5,024 bases of DNA, from positions 1 through 5,024 of the forward strand of contig CAMCQX010000152.1 of NCBI GenBank assembly GCA_945876985.1, read 5' to 3'. Both the position numbers and the translations under genes were made by a program. Origin of the DNA: Chitinophaga pinensis (GTDB lineage: Bacteria; Bacteroidota; Bacteroidia; UKL13-3). Shown one piece after another: positions 1 through 5,024 of this stretch. Every line of letters begins with the position of its first letter. Positions within the stretch are counted from its first letter, which is position 1. The notes beneath the pieces were generated by a model, which was not told the DNA's origin, did not search any database, and saw only the letters and a list, made by a program, of their open reading frames with translations.

Positions 1-359
1 AATTTTTCTTCGCCATTGATTGTGGCTTTTTCTACTAATGTATTTCCAATAATTTGTCTTGAATTTGCTAAGTATAAAAGCTTGTCTTCATTCACGTTAT
101 TACTACCGCCAGCAAGACCAGCAATTCCGGCCAAACCAGCCAAAGATGATAAGTTCAATGATGCACTTCCGTCATTTTCATTTAAAATAAATGAGTATTT
201 TGAAATATATATTGGTTTTTGAAATTGGGCATAACCAAATCCAATAACTCCACCTAAAAATCCAATAACTAAAATAATTAACCATTTTGATAAAAGTAGC
301 TTGTATATATTTTTAAAAAGCTTGCCTATATCGTTTAATTCAACCGATTTTTTTTCCAT
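1..359 (-). CDS. Wzz-like polysaccharide chain-length determinant / export co-protein, N-terminal part (runs off left edge)
   Basis: The visible 119 residues begin at an ATG at 359-357 and stay open to the window edge, so the C-terminal part is missing. The protein opens with a short charged cytoplasmic stretch (MEKKSVELNDIGKLFKNIYK). A strong membrane segment follows at about residues 22-44 (WLIILVIGFLGGVIGFGYA), then a periplasmic stretch starting FQKPIYISKYSFIL. This is the usual layout of Wzz-family (PF02706) proteins, which are inner-membrane proteins that set O-antigen or capsule chain length and contact the outer-membrane exporter. A Gly/Ala/Leu-rich run at residues 71-85 (SSLAGLAGIAGLAGG) is typical of Bacteroidota members as I recall them. 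The start lies only 9 bp after the stop of the SLBB export gene, so the two are surely one operon. There is no clear Shine-Dalgarno; the leader is A-rich (AGCAAAAA). Family assignment is good. Whether a tyrosine-kinase domain follows cannot be seen. Confidence 0.82.
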   Translation of the reverse strand, partial: MEKKSVELNDIGKLFKNIYKLLLSKWLIILVIGFLGGVIGFGYAQFQKPIYISKYSFILNENDGSASLNLSSLAGLAGIAGLAGGSNNVNEDKLLYLANSRQIIGNTLVEKATINGEEK

Positions 360-368
360 TTTTTGCTA

Positions 369-2825
369 TTATTTTGTAATGGTAACTATTAAAAACACCA
401 AGGTAGATAAACTGGTAGTGATAGTAGCAATTTCAGCTAAACTAGCGCCTTTTCTCACTTCTTTCTTTGGAACTATTATTTCACAACCAGGTTTTATTTT
501 CGGATAAAAATTAAATACTAAAAAATTGTTGGTGGCTTTAACTGTTCCATTGGCATATACCACATACGATTTTCTTTTCAATGCCTTAGAACTGAATCCA
601 CCCGCATTTAATACAAATCCTCTTAAGCCTTTTGCATTGTTAATATTTACTTTTACAGGGTATAATACTTCGCCACTTACCAAAACAGTTTGTTTTTCGT
701 AGGGCACTTTTAACAAATCACCTTCTCTTAAAAGTAAATCAGATTTAGAGCCTGGTTTTTTTAATATTTTTGATACATCAATTCCCACAATATCGTAATC
801 TTCATTTTCTGAATTTTGTATTTGTTCATTTACATCAGCAGTATCTTTACTTTGCTTTTGCAATGCTTTCAATTTGTTATTTTTTATTAAGTTTTCTACT
901 ACATTTTTATCTTTTTTTCTTAATAAAACGATTCCATCAATAGAGCCAGAAGCAGTTAAGCCACCACTTCGCCTTAATAAATCAGAAATATGCTCATTGT
1001 TTTTTTCCAATGTATATTTACCAGGATAAATTACTTCACCTTCTATTGTTACATTTTTTTGTGGTTCATATCCTGGCTGTGTAAATACATTTACAATATC
1101 AAAAGGCTCTAATTCAAATTTCAAAGAGGCATTGTCTTTTAAATCTTTATCTAAATCAAACTGTTTAACAATGGCAATCTCCGTATTTGTTTTGGTTTTA
1201 TCTACATCAAATTTTCTACGTGAAACTTCCACTCTGCTAAATGATGCTGCTTCTTTAAATCCACCTGCAGCTATGATCAAATCTTCTATTTTCATGTTTT
1301 GAGCATATGAAAATGAACCTGGATTAATCACTTGTCCATTGATGGTAACATTATAACCTTCTTTTAAATCAAGCTTCGATGCAATTTGAATAATGTCTTC
1401 TCTTTGTAATAGAATATCAGCTACTTTTCCATCTTTTGCATCTTTTGCATCTAATAAATTAATAGATAGCATGGTTAAACTGTTGTCTTCTTTTAACCTG
1501 TAAATAATGGCCCTGGTGCTAAAAGCATCTTCTTTTAAACCTTCAGCTTTGTTAATTAATTTCAAAACTGTTAATCCACTTTCTAAGGCATAAGTTCCTG
1601 GTCTAAATACTGCACCATTTATTTGAACCCTATTTTCGTACCTGTTCAATAATTTATCAACTTGAAATTCATCGCCACTTTTTGGATTAAACATGCCAAA
1701 TAATTCTTGTTGAATATCAGCCACACTTTTTTGTTTGGAAGTATTTCTTATTACTTTTATTCTTTCCTTAAATGCATCATTGGTAAATCCACCAGCAAAA
1801 TTGATCACATCTTTTAAAGTTTCATTTTTTTGAACTTCAAAAAAGCCTTCACGTTTTACTTCACCTTTTATTTCTATTTTATTTTCGTATGGATTTATTT
1901 TTATAATATCTTGATCTTGTAACCTGATATTTCCTTTAGTCTCCGCTTTTAACATAAAGTCATAAATGTCTAATGTAACGATTACTTTGTTGTTTCTAAT
2001 TACTTTAATATTACGCATTGATCCATTTTCATTTGGTCCACCCGATGCATAAAGTGCGTTAAATACTGTGGCCAATGAAGGTAAAGTGTAGGTTCCGGGT
2101 AAATTAACTTCCCCAACTATTAAAACTTTAATGCTTCTAATATTTCCAAGTGTAATGTTTACTTTGGTTTCACCGGTGTTTATTCGTTCATATATTTGTG
2201 ATAAGGCACGAATAATTTTCACTTTTGCTTGCTCAATTGTTAAACCAGAAACTTGAACTATTCCCGCTAATGGTATGCGAATATTCCCATCAGGACTCAC
2301 ATTTAAATTCATGGTTTCTTCAGAATAGCCATAAATGTCAATAATTAATTCATCATCTGGCCCAATTTGATAGTTTTGTGGAGTAGCCATTTTCATATTT
2401 GGCTCAAACGTTAAATTTTTATTGCTGAACAATTCAGCACCAAAAATTTTTGAACGCTCTTTTTCTTGTTGTAAGTTACCATCGGTTTTTGAAGTACTTT
2501 TTCTTTCCCCAGTTTTGGTGGTTTTTGGTTTTGTTGGGGTATTGGTAGCCTGTAAATTGTTAATTCTTTCTTTTAATTTTATAATTTCATCAGCAGGAAC
2601 ATTTCTGTTTTTAGCTTCTTTTTCTAATTGCGAAAGCGTTAAACCACTGTTTTGAGTTTTCTCCCAAAATTCTGCTATTTCATTATCCGTTAATTCATCA
2701 ACTTTAATTTTTGCAATGTTTTGCAAACTAAGCGTTTGATTTTGAGCTACTGAATAATTTAAATTGAAAACGAATATTGAAAATACTAATATGCAAATTC
2801 GAATGATGTTTTTGTATTTATACAT
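369..2825 (-). CDS. Wza-like polysaccharide export protein with six SLBB repeats
   Basis: This 818-residue protein should form the periplasm/outer-membrane part of a capsule or exopolysaccharide exporter. A signal peptide covers residues 1-27 (hydrophobic IIRICILVFSIFVF, likely cleavage after SVA). No lipobox cysteine is present, unlike E. coli Wza. Residues 30-92 form a charged, helix-prone region, followed by a Lys/Thr/Ser-rich linker (about 96-118). The Poly_export domain (PF02563) spans about 150-225, with NYQIGPDDELIIDIYG and DGNIRIPLAGIV. Six SLBB-type repeats begin near residues 232 (IKVLIVGEVNLPGTY), 316 (KIEIKGEV), 399 (RVQINGAVFRPGTY), 491 (YNVTINGQVINPGSF), 590 (KNVTIEGEVIYPGKY) and 712 (QTVLVSGEVLYP). 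Most end in an AGGF/SGGL turn. A hydrophobic helix at about 794-817 ends the protein and could insert in a membrane. The first Met is chosen because it gives the complete signal peptide. It is the first gene of an operon with the Wzz-like gene 9 bp downstream. No stop or frameshift interrupts it. Confidence 0.93.
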   Translation of the reverse strand: MYKYKNIIRICILVFSIFVFNLNYSVAQNQTLSLQNIAKIKVDELTDNEIAEFWEKTQNSGLTLSQLEKEAKNRNVPADEIIKLKERINNLQATNTPTKPKTTKTGERKSTSKTDGNLQQEKERSKIFGAELFSNKNLTFEPNMKMATPQNYQIGPDDELIIDIYGYSEETMNLNVSPDGNIRIPLAGIVQVSGLTIEQAKVKIIRALSQIYERINTGETKVNITLGNIRSIKVLIVGEVNLPGTYTLPSLATVFNALYASGGPNENGSMRNIKVIRNNKVIVTLDIYDFMLKAETKGNIRLQDQDIIKINPYENKIEIKGEVKREGFFEVQKNETLKDVINFAGGFTNDAFKERIKVIRNTSKQKSVADIQQELFGMFNPKSGDEFQVDKLLNRYENRVQINGAVFRPGTYALESGLTVLKLINKAEGLKEDAFSTRAIIYRLKEDNSLTMLSINLLDAKDAKDGKVADILLQREDIIQIASKLDLKEGYNVTINGQVINPGSFSYAQNMKIEDLIIAAGGFKEAASFSRVEVSRRKFDVDKTKTNTEIAIVKQFDLDKDLKDNASLKFELEPFDIVNVFTQPGYEPQKNVTIEGEVIYPGKYTLEKNNEHISDLLRRSGGLTASGSIDGIVLLRKKDKNVVENLIKNNKLKALQKQSKDTADVNEQIQNSENEDYDIVGIDVSKILKKPGSKSDLLLREGDLLKVPYEKQTVLVSGEVLYPVKVNINNAKGLRGFVLNAGGFSSKALKRKSYVVYANGTVKATNNFLVFNFYPKIKPGCEIIVPKKEVRKGASLAEIATITTSLSTLVFLIVTITK
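1430..1447. repeat. Two-copy 9-bp tandem repeat inside the SLBB gene
   Basis: CATCTTTTG occurs twice back to back (1430-1438, 1439-1447), and a third copy begins with CATCT. In the minus-strand gene this encodes DAKDAKDGK at residues 459-467, a charged loop between the third and fourth SLBB repeats. The unit is a multiple of three, so copy changes keep the frame. Confidence 0.6.
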
Positions 2826-3036
2826 ATAAAATCGTCTATTTTTTTAGTTATTTTAATAGCGCAAAGTAATAATTTATTTTAAAAAATGTGTAATTTATAG
2901 CATTTGCTATATAATATACAGTGAAGTAGTAATTTTAGCACATAACAAATCAATTTACTTTATTAATATTGATAAGTTGTTTGTACAATGAGCTAAATAT
3001 TTAATTTATTTGTTTTTTTTAACAAGACCAATTTAA
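2826..3036. promoter_or_regulatory. Divergent intergenic region carrying promoters for both transcription units
   Basis: These 211 bp separate the starts of the minus-strand export operon and the plus-strand nuclease/permease pair, so each unit's promoter should lie here. The region is extremely AT-rich and has no reading frame worth calling. Bacteroidota promoters use a -7 box TAnnTTTG with TTG about 19-21 bp upstream. For the plus strand, TTTATTTG at 3005-3012 misses the -7 consensus at one base and has TTG at 2981-2983, 21 bp upstream. For the minus strand, TTACTTTG (2869-2862) also misses at one base, but I see no TTG at the right distance. Both are weak candidates in a background where such matches arise easily. 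The presence of promoters is inferred from gene layout; their exact positions are uncertain. Confidence 0.5.
2896..2911. repeat. Short perfect inverted repeat TATAGC-ATTT-GCTATA
   Basis: Two 6-bp arms (2896-2901 and 2906-2911) are perfect inverted repeats around a 4-bp centre. The site lies 70 bp upstream of the export-protein start and 125 bp upstream of the nuclease start. This could be an operator half-site pair for a dimeric regulator or a weak hairpin. It is short enough to occur by chance in AT-rich DNA, and no known operator is recognised. Confidence 0.3.
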
Positions 3037-3621
3037 ATGGATAAAATAAAGTTAAATGTATTAGGGTTAAGTAGCGGACAAAAAAGTGGAAGCTATACGT
3101 TAATACTTGGCGACATAAATAGTAATATACGATTACCAATAGTGATAGGAAGTTTTGAAGCTCAAGCAATAGCCATTGAAATAGAAAAAATAGTTCCTTT
3201 TCGTCCCATGACGCACGATTTGTTTTTGAATTTTTTCAAAGAATTCAATATTGAATTAATAGAAGTGCAAATTTATAGTTTAAACGAAGGTGTGTTTCAT
3301 GCAAAATTGATTTGCGAACAATTAGGAATTGTAAAAGAAATGGAAGCCAGGGCTAGCGATAGCATTGCTTTAGCTGTTAGGTTTAAATGCCCAATTTATA
3401 CTTTTGAAGATATAATGGAAGAAGCCGGAATTATTGTAGATGCCAGCGATGAGGAAAGTTTAAATGAGGAAATTCCTGAACAGAACACTAGGGCTAATTC
3501 ACCAAATGATTTATCGAAAGCTTCAATTGAAAATTTGCACATTTTATTAAATGATGCGCTGCTAATAGAAGATTATGTATTAGCTGCAAAAATTAGAGAT
3601 GAAATAGATTTAAGAAAATAA
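3037..3621 (+). CDS. Bifunctional nuclease family (BFN/DUF151) protein with C-terminal UVR motif
   Basis: This 194-residue, probably cytoplasmic protein has two parts. Residues 1 to about 130 match the BFN/DUF151 family (PF02577). The signature stretches are LPIVIGSFEAQAIAIEIE (33-50), RPMTHDL (56-62), the central EGVFHAKL (84-91) and ARASDSIALAVRFKCPIY (104-121). A polar, acidic linker (about 134-158, EESLNEEIPEQN) leads to a UvrB/UvrC-type motif at about 159-192 (LNDALLIEDYVLAAKIRDEI), a helical hairpin used for protein contacts in UvrB/UvrC. The plant homologue AtBBD1 has the same BFN-plus-UVR order and is reported to have both DNase and RNase activity. Activity of bacterial members is less well established, so 'nuclease' here is by family only. 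The ATG at 3037 gives the family-typical N-terminus (MDKIKLNVLGLS). The leader (AACAAGACCAATTTAA) has no good Shine-Dalgarno, as is normal in Bacteroidota. The nucleoside permease follows after 55 bp. Confidence 0.9.
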   Translation: MDKIKLNVLGLSSGQKSGSYTLILGDINSNIRLPIVIGSFEAQAIAIEIEKIVPFRPMTHDLFLNFFKEFNIELIEVQIYSLNEGVFHAKLICEQLGIVKEMEARASDSIALAVRFKCPIYTFEDIMEEAGIIVDASDEESLNEEIPEQNTRANSPNDLSKASIENLHILLNDALLIEDYVLAAKIRDEIDLRK

Positions 3622-3676
3622 TTTTAACCAGTATATTAGTAGGCTAAATAAATTCAATAATTAAAAAGAAACCTTT
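3622..3676 (+). other. Short intergenic spacer inside probable BFN-permease operon
   Basis: This 55-bp AT-rich gap joins two same-strand genes. I see no hairpin followed by a T-run and no match to the TAnnTTTG promoter box. That favours co-transcription, although the spacing is wide enough that an internal promoter cannot be excluded. Confidence 0.4.
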
Positions 3677-4930
3677 ATGAACATAAAAAATCGTCTTATT
3701 TTAATGAGTTTCCTGCAGTTTTTTGTTTGGGGAGCCTGGTTGATTACTGTTGGAAATTATTGGTTTGCTACCAAGCAATGGAAAGCTGATGATTTTGGGG
3801 CTATTTTTTCAACCTTAGGACTTTCTTCCATATTTATGCCAGCCTTAACTGGAATTATTGCTGATAAATATTTAAATGCAGAAAAACTTTATGGAATTTT
3901 ACATATTATTGGTGGTTTGTTGCTATGTTATATTCCACAAGTTGAATCACCAGCTTCCTTCTTTTGGATCATATTATCAGCAATGCTTTGTTACATGCCA
4001 ACTTTATCTCTGTCAAATTCTATTGCTTATAATATTTTAAAAAATAATAAATTTGATGTGGTAAAAGTATTTCCACCAATTCGCGTTTGGGGAACTATTG
4101 GTTTTATCATTGCCATGTGGATTACCAATATTTCTGGTAATAAAGCCTCAGCAAATATGTTTTATATAGCTGCCATTGCTGCCGTTACTTTAGGAATTTA
4201 TTCTTTTTTCTTACCCAAATGTCCTCCACAGAAACTTATTTCAAAAAATGCAACGCTAGTTCAGAAATTAGGATTGGATGCTTTCAAACTTTTTGGAACT
4301 TATAAAATTGCATTGTTTTTAATATTCTCCATGTTTTTAGGCGCTGCTTTGCAATTAACAAACATGTATGGCGATACTTTTCTTTCCGATTTTTCTAAAA
4401 TTCCTGAATACAGTAATTCATTTGTTGCTAAATATTCTACCATCATCATGTCTATTTCTCAAATATCGGAAACCTTATTTATTTTAGCAATTCCATTTTT
4501 CCTTAAACGTTTTGGCATCAAACAAGTTATGTTAATATCAATGGTAGCATGGGTTTTACGCTTTGCATTATTCGCCTATGGCGATCCTTCAGGCGGCTTG
4601 TGGATGATTATTTTATCGTGTGTGGTTTATGGAATGGCATTTGATTTTTTCAATATATCAGGTTCATTATTCATTGAAACTTCTACTGATAATTCTATTC
4701 GTTCAAGCGCGCAAGGTTTATTCATGATGATGACCAATGGATTTGGAGCAGTATTAGGAAGCTCAATTAGTGGCTATGTAATTGATCATTATTTTACCTT
4801 AAATGGCAATAAAGATTGGCATGCTATCTGGATTTATTTTGCTATTTATGCTTTAATAATAGCTATAGCATTTGCGGTTTTATTTAAGCATAAACACCAA
4901 CCAGAAGACATTGAAAATGTAATTTTATAA
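3677..4930 (+). CDS. Nucleoside:H+ symporter, NupG/XapB-type MFS permease
   Basis: This 417-residue inner-membrane protein should import nucleosides with protons. Its length is practically that of E. coli NupG and XapB (418). About twelve membrane segments can be placed near residues 7-28, 41-63, 70-88, 94-115, 135-151, 160-180, 210-228, 252-275, 282-300, 307-330, 345-366 and 383-404, with the usual MFS central loop at about 181-208. Family features (Nuc_H_symport, PF03825) include the N-terminal LQFFVWGAWLITVGNYW and the first-loop GIIADKYLNAEKL, which resembles MFS motif A. Others are PPIRVWGTIGFI before TM5, and SQISETLFILAIPFFLKRFG leading into AWVLRFALFAYG. The ATG at 3677 has an A/G-rich tract (AAAAAGAA, 3663-3670) six bases upstream that may serve as ribosome binding site. 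It probably shares a transcript with the upstream BFN gene. Nucleoside transport is by family; which nucleosides are carried cannot be told from sequence. Confidence 0.92.
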   Translation: MNIKNRLILMSFLQFFVWGAWLITVGNYWFATKQWKADDFGAIFSTLGLSSIFMPALTGIIADKYLNAEKLYGILHIIGGLLLCYIPQVESPASFFWIILSAMLCYMPTLSLSNSIAYNILKNNKFDVVKVFPPIRVWGTIGFIIAMWITNISGNKASANMFYIAAIAAVTLGIYSFFLPKCPPQKLISKNATLVQKLGLDAFKLFGTYKIALFLIFSMFLGAALQLTNMYGDTFLSDFSKIPEYSNSFVAKYSTIIMSISQISETLFILAIPFFLKRFGIKQVMLISMVAWVLRFALFAYGDPSGGLWMIILSCVVYGMAFDFFNISGSLFIETSTDNSIRSSAQGLFMMMTNGFGAVLGSSISGYVIDHYFTLNGNKDWHAIWIYFAIYALIIAIAFAVLFKHKHQPEDIENVIL

Positions 4931-4950
4931 TATTAAAACTTAGGATTTGT
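4931..4950. other. Convergent 20-bp intergenic gap without visible terminator
   Basis: Two stop codons face each other across 20 AT-rich bases (TATTAAAACTTAGGATTTGT). No GC-rich stem with a T-run is visible in either direction. Transcripts from the two sides probably overlap at their 3' ends or end by a factor-dependent route. Confidence 0.45.
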
Positions 4951-5024
4951 TTATTTTTTAAATTCTTTTAAAACATCCCAAACCAAATCGGCCTCAAAGC
5001 CTCTGCTCATTAAATATTGGGCAG
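4951..5024 (-). CDS. recX: C-terminal end of a probable RecX family regulatory protein (runs off right edge)
   Basis: Only the last 23 codons and a TAA stop (4953-4951) are in the window. The tail reads AQYLMSRGFEADLVWDVLKE and then FKK. The pattern 'YL-x-x-RGF-x-x-D-L-V-x-x-V-L' is like the last three-helix repeat of RecX (PF02631), where a hydrophobic helix, an (R/K)GF turn and a closing amphipathic helix end the protein. RecX binds RecA filaments and modulates recombination and the SOS response. Against a spurious frame: the other two minus frames hit stops within this stretch, and the residue composition is that of a normal amphipathic helical protein end. With so few residues the family call is a recognition judgement, not proof. 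The gene converges on the nucleoside permease with 20 bp between the two stops. Confidence 0.55.
   Translation of the reverse strand, partial: AQYLMSRGFEADLVWDVLKEFKK

Noticed and set aside
360..368. Possible frameshift joining the SLBB and Wzz-like genes
   Set aside because: The SLBB protein ends naturally after its C-terminal helix, and the Wzz-like protein has its own start and a proper N-terminal membrane segment. The 9-bp gap is normal operon spacing.
16..507. Plus-strand open frames at 16-222 and 301-507
   Set aside because: They lie antisense to the Wzz-like gene and the 3' end of the SLBB gene. Their translations show no recognisable family and are a by-product of the real minus-strand coding.
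2422..2655. Plus-strand open frame of 77 codons
   Set aside because: It is fully antisense to the signal-peptide-proximal part of the SLBB gene. The hydrophobic, Phe/Leu/Ser-rich translation is what antisense of Lys/Glu-rich coding gives.
3012..3020. T-run (GTTTTTTTT) as a terminator
   Set aside because: It is on the plus strand upstream of a plus-strand gene, with no GC-rich stem before it and no plus-strand gene ending nearby.
1..5024. CRISPR array, tRNA, insertion sequence or prophage pieces
   Set aside because: I saw no regularly spaced repeats, no tRNA-like cloverleaf arms with CCA or TTCGA-type loops, no transposase motifs and no terminal inverted repeats. Nearly all bases are explained by the five genes.

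Overview
The window looks like an ordinary chromosomal segment of an AT-rich member of the Bacteroidota. This rests on three things: the low GC content, the lack of clear Shine-Dalgarno sequences ahead of the starts (A-rich leaders instead), and the gene types. Those types are a multi-SLBB polysaccharide export protein paired with a Wzz-like protein, a bifunctional-nuclease (DUF151) protein with a C-terminal UVR motif, and a NupG-type nucleoside permease. Genus cannot be assigned from this sequence alone.

Left half (1-2825, minus strand): this is a surface-polysaccharide export operon read right to left. An 818-residue periplasmic/outer-membrane export protein comes first, with a signal peptide, a Poly_export domain, six SLBB-type repeats and a hydrophobic C-terminus. 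It is followed after 9 bp by the start of a Wzz/chain-length-determinant-like inner-membrane protein that runs off the left edge. Together they would form the trans-envelope conduit and its inner-membrane length regulator. The sugar-assembly genes are not in view and may lie further left.

Middle (2826-3036): a 211-bp, very AT-rich divergent intergenic region should hold the promoters of both transcription units. I see only weak matches to the Bacteroidota -7 element and one short perfect inverted repeat.

Right half (3037-4930, plus strand): a DUF151/BFN nuclease-family gene with a UVR tail is followed after 55 bp by a nucleoside:H+ symporter of the NupG family. They are probably co-transcribed, which suggests (inference only) a nucleic-acid/nucleoside theme. 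At the far right edge, 23 C-terminal residues of a convergent minus-strand gene are visible. They resemble the end of the RecA regulator RecX.

I found no mobile element, CRISPR array, tRNA or rRNA, and nothing that convincingly amounts to an undescribed system. The findings are modest architectural points.
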